From positions 513,290,686-513,354,685 of the forward strand of contig CM066037.1 of assembly GCA_033557465.1 (NCBI GenBank): a DNA stretch of 64,000 nucleotides, written 5' to 3'. Position 1 is the first letter of the stretch; the number at the start of each line of letters is the position of its first letter. Under the pieces are notes generated by a model. It saw only the letters and a program-made list of their open reading frames with translations, made no database searches and was not told where the DNA came from. Shown piece by piece: positions 1-12,156 of the stretch. This stretch comes from Ichthyophis bannanicus. Its lineage: Eukaryota; Chordata; Amphibia; Gymnophiona; Ichthyophiidae. The position numbers and the translations under genes are program-made.

Positions 1-279
1 GAGGGCAGGGTGAGAGACAGTAGCTGGACCTGCAGTTGAAGAGCTGCAGGTATCATGGGAAGTGAAAACATTGCAGAGGAGGTGTTCCATGGAAAGCTAA
101 GAACTATGGTGAGGGTGGTGAGAGGGGTGCCAGGGGTAGGGAAAGGAAAGCAGGAGGGAGAGACAGAGAGAGATAAAGATCTGGGGAGAAGGTAAGAACA
201 CAGAGTGCATTATGGGAAGAGAGGGAGGACAGTGGGAGAACCTTGCTGTGGAAGGGGTAGGGAGACAGAGAAAGAAAGA
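1..279. repeat. GA-rich (purine-rich) low-complexity DNA
   Basis: The plus strand is dominated by G and A with many GAGA runs. The same composition resumes at about 576-790 on the far side of an L2 tail, so the L2 piece appears to have landed in one purine tract. Short ORFs here show no recognisable protein. Confidence 0.6.
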
Positions 280-282
280 GAG

Positions 283-575
283 AGAAAGAGAGTCTGGAAC
301 AAGCTACCCGAGTCAGTACGTCAGGCTCCTTCTCTAGCGCTATTCAAATCCAGCCTAAAAGCTCACCTCTTTGAGGCTGCTTTTGGATCCTGATGCCCCT
401 CACTCTCTTGTTCACCACTTATCTCTGTCTTACTATACTCTAGTCCTCAGTTTTGTGATGCTGTTTGTCTGGATTAGACTGTAAGCTCTGATGAGCAGGG
501 ACTGTGTCTTACACCTATGTGTACAGCTCTGCGTATGCCTTGTAGAGCTATACAAATGATAAATAGAAGTAGTAT
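283..575 (+). mobile_element. L2-clade LINE, 3' end (C-terminal RT codons plus tail)
   Basis: The stretch from about 290 to 390 encodes the typical end of an L2-type reverse transcriptase ORF, reading WNKLPESVRQAPSLALF and then a K-L-K-A-H-L-F type ending. It is followed by the L2-like 3' UTR with GACTGTAAGCTCTGATGAGC and a tail of AAATAGAAGTAGTA type. The same 3' UTR recurs on the minus strand at 55,977-56,283, confirming a dispersed family. The element is severely 5' truncated and non-functional. Confidence 0.8.
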
Positions 576-2994
576 TTTGTGAAGGAGTGCGTTGCTGAGA
601 AAGGGAAGCGAGAGAGAGAGAGACAGAACCGGGGATGGGAGAGGCAGGGAGAGAATGTATCGGGTGTGGGAAGGAAGAGAAAAGAGAGAGCCTTGGTGGA
701 GTAAGAGAAGGTACGGGGCAGAGAAAGAGTGTCTTGGGGGGGAGAAGGGGCGGAAGGGAAAGAAAAGAGAGACTTCTTTGCTGGGCTAAAAGGAATGGGA
801 GAGAGACCGTTTAAGGGTGGCATAGGGAATGGGAGACAGCATCCGACTGGGTTGGAGGGGGGGCGGGAATGCTAGGGTTAGGACTGATGTTACCACTAGG
901 TGATCTAAGCAGACACCCAGAGCGCCAGTGGTCTGAGGACGTCCATTGCTGTCACTTCCACCCTCTCTCAAGGACATACAGTGCTAGCAATACTTTGAAA
1001 ATGACCCAGTTACCTTGCCCTCTAGTGCTGTGTTGCTGTTCCTGCTTCTGTCTGCCTCCAATTCCACTTCCTTATTGCATAGCGCCTATCCCCATGCAAA
1101 CAGGAAGTGGTGAATCAGAGGAGGGGGGGGGGGGAAATGCATAAACAGCATCGCAGTGCCAGAGGATAAAGGTAACTCCAGAGCTGCCGTGCCATTTTAA
1201 AAGTATTGCCGCCTGTGCATGTCCCAGAGAGGTGTGCCAGCGGCGACAATGGGATCAGCAGCTGAAGCTGGGGGAGGGGGGGGGGCATGCTAGGCATGAG
1301 GTTTGCCCAAGGTACCTCTTATCCTTGCACTGGCCCTGACTGGAGCCACTGAAAATGTTCTGTAAGTGTTTGCTTGTCACTTTAAATTTCATGAGCTTTT
1401 TCTCACTACCTTCAGTTGTTTTTACCTTTATTCGTTTCTCAAGTCATGAAATATCTCCCCAGAAATCCTATTGCACTTCATTTAGAAAATGACGGTGTTC
1501 ACTATGGGCCATTAATTGCAAAATGTATCTCTTGCATTTTGGGAATTTCTGACAGAGAAGACACAAACTGAATGGTTGGAAAGTTTCCAGAACATGCAGC
1601 CTTGCTATAAGGCTAAAATTACCTATTTTTCTTTTCAGCTTCAGTGGAACATAAATTTTTACTTTTAAAAGCTGAGAGAAAGGAATCTGTATAAGATTGA
1701 AGTTTGCAAGACTGAGAGACCTACAGATCTCTGAAACCACTCAAAAGGAAATAAAGAGAAAGGGAATTAGTGATTGAGATGAGTTCTGAGTTAAAGGAAA
1801 GGAGGATTGACTGGATTAGGATGGGGTGCAGGTCCCATAACAGGTCTGACTGGATAGGGGCAGTCGAGAGGGGTGTGGGGAAGGGGAGACATGCCAGCAA
1901 TAAAGGGAGCGGGTAAGAGCCGCCTCTTCCTTTTCAGCTGATGACGCGGCTTGGCAAGTCTCCTCACCCCACTCTGCAGCATCGAGTCACCTTCCCCCGC
2001 TCATCACCGCATCCAGCACTGCTCTGAGGATCGGAGGTCAGCGGTAGCAGTGGCGCCAAGTTTCCATTCAAGGCGTGCTGCTCATTCCACCTCTGGAGCA
2101 GCCTGAGACTGCTCAGGACCGGTAGGAGGGGCGATAGCTCTCCATGGGAATTGGCAGGGCCGTGAGGCTGCAAAAGGTTGAGAAGTGGTGAGGTGAAGCT
2201 GGTGAGGAGCAGGGAAGCCCAGAGAAGGAGCTGGGAAGTCAGCAGGACTACGAGAAACAGTGGGACAAGGAGAAGGGGAACTACGTTGGAACAAGGGCAC
2301 CACCTGGTGGAAGCTGTTTTTTTTGCAGCAGGCTTTGCAGCACGCCTCAGCAGAGCAAATTGAAGCAAAGGCGCCACCTAGTGCCTACTAGGTCATAAGG
2401 CAGCAGACTGTGCAACAGGACTAAGCAGGCAAGACAATTTAAAGACTTTGGGAGGAATCGATAGTAGTAGGGGGAACCGGTTGGTTGGGCGAGTTGCAGC
2501 AGCACAGACTTCGGCAGAGAGGAGACTACTACATGGCCAAACATCAGCGCTCCAGAGGAAGAGACGGCAGACTAGCAGGGAAGAAAGCAAAAAGCGACTG
2601 ACCAGCAAGGACGGCCTGGAAAGGAAAGGAGAACAGGCGCAAGAACAACCAAAGGAAAGCTAGCAAAGGTGAGGCCTAGGCAGGACGATAGGGCGCTCAG
2701 TGGCGCATGGAGTCTGCGGTGGGGTCAGTGGCAGCACCAACATCCAGTGATCTGCCCCTGCCATGTGCCAGCGATGGGCAGGCAAATGAGCCCCAGGCAT
2801 GCGTGACCTCATGAACTAGGTCAGGGTCATGGCCATGGTCCACAGAGCGGGATGCATGCAGGCTCTCCTGAGTTTACTGGATGGATCGCTAGCCAGGGGG
2901 GAGGACGACCCCAGAGGAGGCAGGTGTGAGCTATGCGGCTACACCCAGAGAAGCAGAACCAAGGGGTGAGTATGAGCCTTCTGTTTTGCTATCT
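576..2994. other. Unassigned non-coding DNA
   Basis: GA-rich DNA continues to about 790. The rest has poly-G runs near 1,122-1,135 and 1,270-1,285 and no convincing coding potential. ORFs of up to 137 codons here look like translated simple sequence. I recognise no repeat family with confidence. Confidence 0.4.
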
Positions 2995-3506
2995 GATGCT
3001 GCTCCTATGAAGAGAGGCTAAAAAGGTTAGGGCTCTTCAACCTGGAAAAGAGTCGGCTGAGAGGAGATATGATAGAGGTCTATAAATTAATGAACGGAGT
3101 GGAACGGGTAAACGTAGATCGATTGTTTATGTTATCAGAATATACAAAGACTAGGGGACATGCAATGAAGCTACAGGGTAAACTATTTAAGACTAATAAG
3201 AGAAAATATTTTTCACTCAATGTGTAATCAAACTCTTGAATTTGTTACCGGAGGATGTAGTAAAGGCTGTTAGTGTAGCTGGGTTTAAAAAAGGTTTGGA
3301 CAAGTTCCTAGAGGAAAGGTCCATAAACCATTATTAAGAAGGGACCCAGACTATCACTGCTTGACCCAATACAAGCATTGAGGAACCTGTGTCTTTTGGG
3401 GAAACTGCTAGGTACGTATGACCTAGAGTGGCCACTGTTGGAAACAGGATACTGGGCTTGATAGACCTTGGTCTGACCCAGTATGGCAGATCTTATATTC
3501 TTATGC
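2995..3506 (+). mobile_element. CR1 LINE, 3' end
   Basis: The stretch encodes the C-terminal CR1 RT region, including RLRGDMIEVYKLMNG-type residues, and then the CR1 3' UTR. It ends in the octamer-like tail CTTATATTCTTATG that is typical of CR1. It is 5' truncated, with frameshifts. The same sequence occurs in reverse at 7,019-8,155 and at 13,688-14,400, and again on the plus strand at 34,683-35,705. Confidence 0.85.
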
Positions 3507-3896
3507 TGGGGGTGGGAAGGAGGTGGGGCAGGGGAGGAAAGGTGGGAGGGGGATGCAGTGGGCAGTTGATAGTGGGGTAGCGAACTGGGGGTGATATGAT
3601 GTCGTGAGGCCTCAGCTGAGGGAACCCGAGGAAGGGAAAGGGAGGTATGATGGGGGGGTCGGTAGGTGGCAACTGGCAGAGCATTGAGGTGCTGCTCCAA
3701 ACCTAGCTGGCAGGCCCATGACAGGGGCAGTCAGTGCAGGGACCCTCAGCTCCCTGCCTCCCAGCCTCCCCCTTGGGGCTCCCCTCCCAGGGAGCACTGG
3801 GGGTTCCTTGGGAGAGGCAGTACCCAGAGATGGGGGATTGGTATCTGAGCTCTGGCCAGCAGAATACACATGCCATAACAGTGCCTAGACAGCCAC

Positions 3897-4290
3897 GTGC
3901 TGTCTGCCCAGAAGGAGAACATTTGGAAGGGTGAATACATGGACATTTTCTCACTGCTGATTAGGAGGAGCGATGACAATTGTGAATGTTCAGGCTGCCT
4001 CAACAGGTGCAAGCTGGTCTCCAGGAAAGCCAGCACCATCCCACAGATGATTGAGAATTGGTGCGTGGCCTTTAGGATGCTGGCCAGCATTGTTGGCGAA
4101 AAGCACCCAGAGCAGTGCTGGGGGCTCTTCAAGTACCAAGACAGTATTTGCGAGGCCTACAGGGTGTTTGGGGGGTAATGCCTGGCTGTAGTACGACGGG
4201 CAGTTTTGTTGGAACATGGCAGAGAACAAGGGGCTTAGCTGGGACAGAAAGGGCATCGACCTGTGGATAAGGTTGATGACACAAGGTCAG
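3897..4290 (+). pseudogene. DIRS gag-like ORF fragment
   Basis: An open frame of 93 codons from 3,897 contains WKGEYMDIFSLL and then FRMLASIVGEKHPEQCWGLF. This resembles the conserved block that precedes RT in vertebrate DIRS elements. It ends in a stop at about 4,176, after which similar residues continue in another frame. It lies about 300 bp upstream of the RT region in the same orientation. It is a remnant with no sign of current function. The family assignment comes from recall of the motif, not from an alignment. Confidence 0.55.
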
Positions 4291-4425
4291 CAGGGCAGTA
4301 GAGTGAGTGGGGGCATAGTGGGGAGTTGGCCCACAGGGGGAAGTTAACCCAGCAAGTACATTGGGCCCCTACAGCCATTTTGGGGGGACTCTAGGCCAGG
4401 CACTGGGGAAGGCAGCATCCCCTCC

Positions 4426-4944
4426 TTGCCATGCAACTCCCCCCCCCGCGCCAGGCTGTATGAAGGCTGTTCAACGATGGGACCTACAGAGTTAACCATA
4501 CCTGTAAATACAGGCATGCGTGTGCCACGTGTGGGGAGGGGCACCCTCAGGTCCGATGCGGGAAGAGACAAGGAGGCGATCGCTAGCGTCTGCGATGAGG
4601 CCTCCGGGTTGGGCCTGGCCTCTACACCCATTAGGGTCGGGGTACTAGGGAGGAATTTGCAGGGATATCTTCCAAAAAAAGCTCATTGGTTGATTGATGG
4701 TTTTACATGGGGTTTTACTATCCCTTACAATGATCTGCCAAGTCCACGGATAGTGGGGAAGCTGAAATCCATCATGGAGCAGAGGGATGTGGTCCAATGG
4801 AAGCTCCATAAGGAACAGCAACTAGGCAGGATCATAGGCCCCTTTGAGTGCAAACCCCTGCCCGACTTGATCATCTCCCCGTTGGGCCTGGTCCCAAAGT
4901 ATGAGCCTGGGGCGATCCAGCTCATCCATCACTTGTACCGCTAG
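4426..4944 (+). pseudogene. DIRS RT, N-terminal part (172-codon open frame)
   Basis: The last ~70 residues carry DIRS RT features: LIDGFTWGFTIPY, then LGRIIGPFECKPLPDLIISP and LGLVPKYEPGAIQLIHHL, which precede the RT palm. The next block, YYVDKCLPMGCSISC at about 5,140-5,190, is the conserved DIRS palm motif but lies in another frame. IIYYLDDFLL, containing the catalytic DD, follows at about 5,460-5,490. The first ~75 codons may be non-coding linker read through. The copy is inactive. Confidence 0.7.
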
Positions 4945-5399
4945 GATAGGACATCGGTGAACGATCATCTGGACCCAGTAGCATGCTCGGTGAAGTATGC
5001 CTCAGTAGACCAGGCCCTGGAGGTGCTCCAGGGCCTGGGTGCAGGGACATGGCTAGCTAGATGGATGTAGAATCTTCCTTTTGGCTGTTCTCGATACATC
5101 CCAATAGCTTCCACCTGCTGGGGCTGCATTTAGGAGGTCATTACTATGTTGACAAATGCCTACCGATGGGGTGCTCGATATCTTGTGACTACTTCGATGA
5201 CAAAACCAGGGGAAGAAGAAGAAGACCAACTCCCTGCAGAAATCATAGGATTCACCAGAACAGCGCAGGGAGGACATGGCATCTACTGAGAAAGTGAAAG
5301 TTTCTTGGTAGATGCCAAAGGCATACCTGAGAAGCAGTTATTGAGCTTTCAGTTACTGTGGTGTGGCTTGTCCTCCCTGCGCTGTTCTGGTGACTCCTT

Positions 5400-6060
5400 C
5401 TTTGAGGAGTTCAGCTCCACTCTCTATTGAATGGTTGAGAGGGAGATGCGCAAAGGCAGAATCATATATTACCTGGATGATTTTCTGCTCATTGCAGGAG
5501 ACCAGCAAGCTTGCCAGCATAACCTGTGAGCTTTTCAAATGAAGGCTGCTGAGCTAGGGGTACCGTTGGCGGAAAACAAGACGGAGGGGCCGGCGCAGTG
5601 CCTGTGATTCCTGGAGATAGAAATCAGCACTATGGAAATGGTGACCTGCCTCCTGATAGGGAAAATGTCAACCTTGAGGGCCACAGTCCAAATGGTGGTG
5701 GCCTCAAGGAAGATCACGCTGCGACAGATGTAGTTGCTAATAGAGCATCTGAACTTTGCCTGTCAGGTGATGCCCATGGGTTGGGCTTTCATCCGGCGAC
5801 TGCCACAAAGGGCGTCCACAGGGGGCACTACTTGGCAGTGTGGCAGTAGTTCCTGTCCCATTACAACAGCAGGAACATATGGAGGGCACCAGCCATTTGT
5901 AACAGCAACCTGGAACTATTTACGGATGCCGCTGGGCATGGCTTTGGAATCTACGGATGCCGCTGGGGGTGGCTTTGGAATCTACTTTAAGGGACAATGT
6001 GCCAAGAGCAGTGGCCAGTCAAGTGGCACCAAAGCAGGGTAACCAAGGACATTACTCTCC
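5400..6060 (+). pseudogene. DIRS RT C-terminal and RNase H region, broken
   Basis: Pieces in shifting frames read IIYYLDDFLLIAGDQQA, then a VPLAENKTEGP-like block, then LNFACQVMPMGWAFIRRLPQ. This is the usual DIRS order from the RT catalytic loop through the thumb. An RNase H-like segment with TDAAGGGFGIYF follows at about 5,950-5,990. A 31 bp tandem duplication (5,921-5,951 and 5,952-5,982, two mismatches) sits in the RNase H codons. Being 31 bp long, it shifts the frame. Confidence 0.65.
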
Positions 6061-6259
6061 ATTATGGTGGCCACTGTGGTGGTCATCTGGAAGCACCAGT
6101 TCATGGATAGGAGAATAGTTTTTCGCTTGGATAACGTGGCAGTGGTGTTCGCAATTAATAAGCAGACAGAGGGCAGGAAGGGTGATGTGATTGATCAGGA
6201 AGCTGAGCCTGGAACTGAATGCATTCATTGATCAGGTGTTGCTGAATGCATTTATTATG

Positions 6260-6790
6260 GCCCGCATGTCCTGGGGGAGAGCAATGAAATAGCTGATGCT
6301 CTTTCTCGTTTCCAGATCTAGCGCTTCTGGCAGCTTGCCCCAGACGTGTCGTCCGTGATGGTTTGCATGCTCAAGGAGATATGGTCCTTTGGATGCAGAG
6401 TGCTGGAGACTGTTGATGACCACGTTGTTGGCTAGTATATGGAAGTCCTACAGGAGAGCTTGGAGTTGGCTGGAGAGCTTCATCGGACAGCGGGGAGTCA
6501 GTCTCTAGCAGGGGGTGACAATGGGCTTCCTGCTTGAGTTCTTGATGCACTTGCATCAGAAGGCAATTCGGTTAGGCAAGCCAAGCTGATGTTGGCAAGG
6601 GTGGCCTTCTTCCTCAAACTGGGGAGGTGGGAGGAGGGTACAGAGATGTGACGAAAGAATTCATGGTGCAGAAAGTGATGGAGGGCTAGGCCAGGGAGGC
6701 GCTCTGTAACCAGCCAGTTGCCAGCCAGTCGCCTTACCCATGCTGAGTAGGGTCATTCGACAGGCGGCAAATGTCACCAGAGATTGGTTC
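6260..6790 (+). pseudogene. DIRS RNase H end and tyrosine-recombinase N-terminus, broken
   Basis: Frames around 6,285-6,320 read as a NEIADALSRFQ-like block, the end of DIRS RNase H. Later frames give WKSYRRAWSWLESF and FLLEFLMHLHQKAIRLGKPS, which match the core-binding domain expected before the recombinase catalytic domain. I do not see the R...HxxR...Y catalytic residues, so the catalytic part is probably missing. Confidence 0.5.
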
Positions 6791-7018
6791 AAGGAACAAT
6801 CCTCAGTGTTTATTTACCTCTCTTAATCACAATGAAGAAGAGGACTCTGTAGTTACTTGGCAGCATATACTCATCTAGATTTGCAAAATGGCAATGATAC
6901 ATGTGTAAGTGCCGATATTTACATATGCCAGTTGTACTGTAAAATGCTGGCACTTCATAGTAAGTTCCGGTGTTGATTTTTCCTATGTATATTTTTGTGA
7001 AATGACTCCTTCTGTTGG

Positions 7019-8155
7019 ACATAGGAACATAAGAACTGCCAACTGGGCCAGACCAAGGTCCATAAAGCCAGTATTCTGTTTCCAACAGTGGCCAATCCAG
7101 GTCTCAACTACCTGGTAGGTTCCCAAAATGGCTCACAGGTTCCACAATGCTTGTCCTGGGGTAAGCAGTGGATTTCCCAGGTCCCCTTTAACAAAGGTTT
7201 ATGGACTTTTCCTCCAGGAACTTGTAAAACCTTTTTTAAACCCAGCTAAACTAATAGCTTTTACTATATCTTCCAGTAACAAATCAAGAGTTTGATTACG
7301 TGTTGAGTAAAAAAAAAATGTCTCTTATTAGTCTTAAATGAGTTACATTGTAGCTTCATTGCATGTCTTCTAGTCCTTCTACTCTTTGATGACATAAACA
7401 ACTGATCTACATTTACCTGTTCCACTCCATTCATTAAGTTATTGACCTCTATCATATCTCCCCTCATCCGTCTCTTTTTCAAATTGAAGAGCCCTAACTT
7501 TTTAAGTCTCTCCTAATAGGGGTATCCATCCATCCCCTTCACCATTTTTGTAGTTTTTCTCTGTACCTTTACTTTCTTTTTTTGTAACATTGTTTATTTG
7601 TATTATTAAGGATTTTTAAAGCAACATACTTCGTTATACATCTCTACAAACATCTGTACATGAGATGAAAGGTTCTCTGTACCTTTTCTAATTTCGCTAT
7701 ATTCTTTTTAAGATATGGCGACCAGAATTGCATAGAATATTCAAGGAGAGATCGCAGCATGGAACAATACAGAGGCATTATAATATCCTTAGTTTTCTTA
7801 TCCATTCCTTTCCTTATGATTCCTAGCATTCTATATGCTTTTTTGGCCGCCGCTGCACACTGAGCAGAGGGTTTCAATGTATTATCCACGATGACGCCTA
7901 AATCTTTTTCCTGGGTGGTGGTTTCTACCTCGCATCGTGTATCCAAACTTTGGGTTGTTCTTTCCTAGGTGCATAACTGTGCACTTGTCCATATTAAATT
8001 TCATCTGCCATTTGGATGTCTAGTTTTCCAATTTATCAAGATCCTCTTGCAATTTTTCACAATCCTCTTATGTTTTAACAACTTGAATAATTTTGTGTCA
8101 TCTGCAAATTTGATCACCTCACTCATTGTTCCCATTTCCAGGTTATTTATGAATA
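7019..8155 (-). mobile_element. CR1 LINE, 3' portion, with a 99 bp retro-insertion
   Basis: In minus orientation this encodes the CR1 RT C-terminal block (TTQEKDLGVIVDNTLKPSAQ at about 7,870-7,930) and then the CR1 3' UTR ending at the CATAAGAACAT-type tail. The fragment is 5' truncated near 8,155 and has stops and frameshifts. A 99 bp segment at 7,574-7,672, flanked by a 17 bp near-perfect duplication, interrupts it. Confidence 0.85.
7574..7672 (-). mobile_element. Short truncated retro-insertion with TSD inside CR1
   Basis: TTCTCTGTACCTTTACT at 7,557-7,573 is repeated at 7,673-7,689 with one mismatch. In minus orientation the insert ends with an AATAAA-type signal and a run of A residues. 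These are hallmarks of poly(A)-primed L1-type integration. The source transcript is not identifiable from 99 bp. Confidence 0.65.
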
Positions 8156-10096
8156 CGACCCACATAGATGCCTATCCCCCTCCTTTCCTGCGCTTTGTTC
8201 TTTGATTTAAAACACACGTGAGGTGCCTAGATATGCCGATTTTACATTGAACCTACATATACCCACCTTCTCCTCTGGCACAGATTTGGAAATGTTTTCA
8301 CTTGGACATCACTGCAACCACAGAATTGAGCCTTCACCTGAAATGGGGAATACACGTGTAGATTTTTGGCCTGCCTAGCTCATACCCTAACCAAGCTCCT
8401 GACCCGTCTCCTTGAAATTTCTATGCAATAAGGATATGCACGTGAAAATTTAGTATTTTCTAAAATTGCCATTTACATGTGTAAATACCTGATTTTTCAG
8501 ATGAAATTTCCTAACAAGGCTTCTAAAATAACACCCCCCCCCCAAGTATAACCAAGTATAACTAATAAACTGATGCACCCAGTCAACGTTCTTGTAACAT
8601 GTGGTAGGCCTTGTTGAAAGGACTTTGAAGGTGAGAATTGTCACAGTTCTTTGGTAAACAATGGTGATGACATAAAATACTTCAAGGATCTAGATCAATA
8701 TTGTTCTTAGCTGTGAATGCAGGCAGGCACAGTGTACATTAAACAGGAACATAATTATTCTATTGAAGGGTCTATTCAGTTCTGTGGTTAACTATATTGC
8801 CATTCAATTATGAGTCTTCAGTCAGTGGCATAGCAGATTGCTTGATTTTAAATGGTGTTTTGCAAGGCCTAAGAACTAGGTGCATTAAAACATTGCTATA
8901 ATTTAGTTAATGGTATGACATTCCATGCATTTATTTGCCTGTACAATTTCGTGTCTTTCACAAACGTTGTTCCTAAAGTATTACAGTATTTCTTTGAGGC
9001 TAAAATGTTGGTGCTACTCTACCTGCAGTTGGAAGAAAAAGGGTTGTAGAAGAGAATTTAAGACTAAGATCAATTGTAGCCTTGGTGCTCACTGTAGGGA
9101 AATGCTGCAGTACAGTGTTTTCCGAAAGAATTTAGAAAATCATACAGAGGGACACATGTAATTCTGAAGCATTACTTGAATTGTAGCTATTAGAATACTT
9201 TTAGTTGTTCAGAGTTGTAAATAGAATCTTAAAAAGGAAAGCACACTGGTAAATTGGTGGCCAGTGTCTGAACTGGCTGGCACTGGAATCTAGTAAAGTC
9301 GAATGCTGATAGATTTAAAGCCTCTCATATACTGAAATCAGAAGATTGTCTTATCTACATCATGTTCACTGTTAACCTCCATCTCTCTCCATCCCTCCAT
9401 CACTTTGCATCCAATGTTTGCCTTTTTTTTCCCCATTAATCTCTCTTGACATCACTTAGGTCTCTGGTCTATGAAACAACATTTTCACAGCTGCAAAACT
9501 CTGTGGGGACAGAATTAAATACCCATTGTACTAGCCTAAATATGTTTTTTGCGACTTGAAAAATATATTTTATGCGGCTTGAAAAAGGTGGGGTGAAAGA
9601 AAGACAAAGAGCTTCAGAATTTGTGCTAGTTTTTGAATTAAACTATTTTGCGGCTGGAATTGACTTTGTCTTCTAGGAGCAGTTAAGTTTTCTCCACTTT
9701 ATGCACTGTTGTGTTCTTATGAAAAGTGCTAATTATTCTGGCTAATTCATTACACAACTCTACTTTTAAATCTCTTACTTTAACCAAAAGCATGGTCTTT
9801 TAAAAGGCAAACATGAAATGGCAAAAAATTGCTGCTAGGAACAAAAATCCGTGCTATAATTGGCCAAAGGCGAGGAGCCTAACGGTGATGGTGGGTGCAT
9901 GCACACTGGTTCATGAGAGCTCTGCTGAATGAGGCAGGTCTAGCAATGAGGAGGGGAAAAGCGACATCGGAAGTAACTTCCGCAGCAGGCCTGATCCTTC
10001 ACATGGCCTGGAAGGAGGCTGCCAGCGTGTTGGTGCAGGCCGAGGTTTCTCGGGCCTCTTCAGTGTTCTTGAACGAGTTCCCCTGCTGCTCCCACT
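8156..10096. other. Unassigned AT-rich non-coding DNA
   Basis: No coding frame of note. A poly-C run lies near 8,532. I found no diagnostic tail, TSD or protein match. Both flanks are TE copies. Confidence 0.35.
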
Positions 10097-11590
10097 AATT
10101 TATTTATTTTTTTATCAGGTTTTTAATACCGCTCTATCCTTCAATCAGAGCGGTTTACAAAATAAGTAATCTTATATCTAAACAAAAGACTAACACTTAA
10201 TTTCAGTGAACATTGGATTGTAAAGAGATACAAGGGGTGCTTGGGGGGAGGAGAGAAGGGGTCACTGGAGAGGGGTGCTTCAAGGGTGGGAGTAAGGGAG
10301 CTATTTACAGAGAAAAGGTCTTTGCAAGGGGGTGGGAATGTAGGGGGGTAGAGGGGGGTTCAAAGGGTGCTTATTTACAAATGACAGAGTTATATATAGC
10401 AAAGTGGAAAGCCTGGGTAAGGGCTTTACTGAAGGAAGAGTAGACTATGTGATGGTCCCATAGTAATCAGTGAACAGGAAGGTCTTCAGTCTTGTCTTGA
10501 AGTCCTTCGCATCTGTAGTAGTCTTGATGTCCTGGGGGAGTGAGTTCCAAAGGGAGGGTGCAGCAAGAGACAGTGCCCTCCTGGATGTCGAGTTCATTGA
10601 TTTGCAGTATGAGGCCGGTGTCTGGAGGCTGTCCATCATTGGTCTATGTCTGGGCCTAGTATCAGTTTCTTTCTTGATCAAGTCCTTGAGGGTGTTTGGT
10701 GCCAGCTTATGCTGGATTTTGAAAAGGATGAGGGCTGTTTTGAATTTGATTCTGAGCGTGATGGGTAGCCAGTGTAGTTGGCTCAGGATAGGAGTGATGT
10801 GTAGGTGTCTTGCAGAGCCTGTGAGGATATGTGCAGCCATATTTTGTACCATCTGTAGGGGGCGAGTAGTTGACGCAGACAGTCCAAGGAGAATGGAGTT
10901 GCAGTAATACAGAATGGGTGTTATTATTGCTTGACAGACTGTCCTGAAAAGGTCGTGGCTTAATATGGGCTTTAGCCGTCAAATGATTGCCAGTTTGTGG
11001 TATGCATTCTTTGTAGTTCTGGCGATGTGGGAGTGGAAGTTCAGGTTCTTATCTAGAATTACTCCCAGGTACCTTATCTCCTCTTTGACAGGAATGGATT
11101 CGTTGATAAGGTCAATATGCTGAGGAGGAGAAAGTTGTTGTTGTGTGTGATGAACAGAGCTTCTCTTTTCTTGTAGTTGATCTTGAGGTTGTTGTTAGAT
11201 AGCCATCGGGTTAAATCATGGAGGCAGTTGGTTATGGGTACATAGTCAGGCTTGTCTAAGTCAATTTGGGTGTAGATCATAATGTCATCGGCATAAAGTG
11301 TATATTTGGGCTATGATTTTGCAGATGGGTTGGACGTAGAGGTTGAAGAGTAGGGCGGATAAGGAGGATCCTTGAGGTACTCCTTGTTTTAATGGAAATG
11401 GAGATGAAGAGGTGGCTCCGATCTTGACTTGTTGCTGTCTTCCATTGAGGTATGAGTCAAACCATTTGAGCATGGTGTTACGAAGTCCAATGGCCTCTAG
11501 TCATTTGAGGAGGATAGGGTGGGATACGGTGTCGAAAGCAGCGGCTATATTGACAAAGATGAGGAGGAATCCTGTCTTAATATTGTTTAG
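10097..11590 (-). mobile_element. L2-clade LINE, 5' truncated, minus strand
   Basis: RT pieces in order from high to low coordinates: AAFDTVSHPILL near 11,530, QGVPQGSSLSALLFNLY at about 11,340-11,400, a YADDI catalytic box near 11,285, SNNNLKINYKK, and the C-terminal block ending ALSLAAPSLWNSLPQDI (10,445-10,852 open for 135 codons). The 3' end has the L2 terminal motif (GTAAACCGCTCTG, then GAGCGGTATTAAAAACC in minus orientation) and a TTTATTTATTTT run at 10,099. Several frameshifts make it inactive. Confidence 0.85.
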
Positions 11591-12062
11591 CACCTGCCAC
11601 AAAATGAGGTTACCCACATTCAACATTCGGGACAGAAGGAAGACATGGCTAGCAGTGTTGGAGCTTCATCAGGAGAGACTTCTCAGTAGCTTGTGCCACA
11701 TGAAGGGTGGAGAATGCAGTTGTGGATGTATTCGGAGTACGAAGTGCCCAGCACTGATGGAAGATTGGTGCTGGCAAAGTCTGAGAATCTTGAGGGCAGC
11801 ATGGGTAGAGGAAACCTGGGAGAACAGGTGGCATTAAATGAAGAAACTCACCCTTTTGTACCTGTTCCAGTAACTTTTTCAATACCAGTGTTGTTACCAG
11901 ACCACCTGTGGGAGTCACCTTAGGATAGGGGTGATCGTTGGTTTCTTGTATGGTCATTTTTAACTGCCTCTGTACAACAGCTCCTCAAATTTTCTAAAGA
12001 AGCATCAATTAAGCTGGCATTTCTAGATACTGTATTACAGCAAGTCTCTACAGTTAGGGTAA
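11591..12062. other. Unassigned DNA between the L2 and the long CR1
   Basis: Moderately GC-balanced sequence with short ORFs on both strands (up to about 100-140 codons including L2 overlap). None has recognisable motifs. It may be an unclassified repeat. Confidence 0.3.
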
Positions 12063-12156
12063 CATAAGAACATAAGATATGCCATATTGGGTCAGACCAT
12101 GGTCCATCAAGCCCAGTATCCTGTTTCCAACAGTGGCCAATCTAGGTCATACGTAC

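Larger units (their letters stand above)
3600..6790 (+). mobile_element. DIRS-type tyrosine-recombinase retrotransposon, decayed
   Basis: Gag-like ORF, RT, RNase H and recombinase-like pieces follow in the order expected for DIRS elements. They are spread over several frames with many stops. The boundaries are approximate; I did not find the terminal repeats. The DIRS clade uses a tyrosine recombinase instead of a DDE integrase and is common in amphibians and fish. A 24 bp perfect inverted repeat (5,253-5,276 and 5,369-5,392) and a 31 bp tandem duplication (5,921-5,982) interrupt the RT and RNase H regions. Confidence 0.75.

Noticed and set aside
470..500. CTGATGA near 487 as a hammerhead core
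   Set aside because: It is part of the L2 3' UTR motif. No GAAA, stem III or UH follows at the proper spacing.
548..823. 91-codon minus ORF and overlapping plus ORFs in the first kilobase
   Set aside because: They are translations of GA/CT-rich simple sequence with low-complexity products and no motif.
1964..2377. 137-codon minus ORF
   Set aside because: Leu- and Pro-rich product without domain or splice context. It overlaps other equally plausible frames and looks like chance in GC-balanced repeat DNA.
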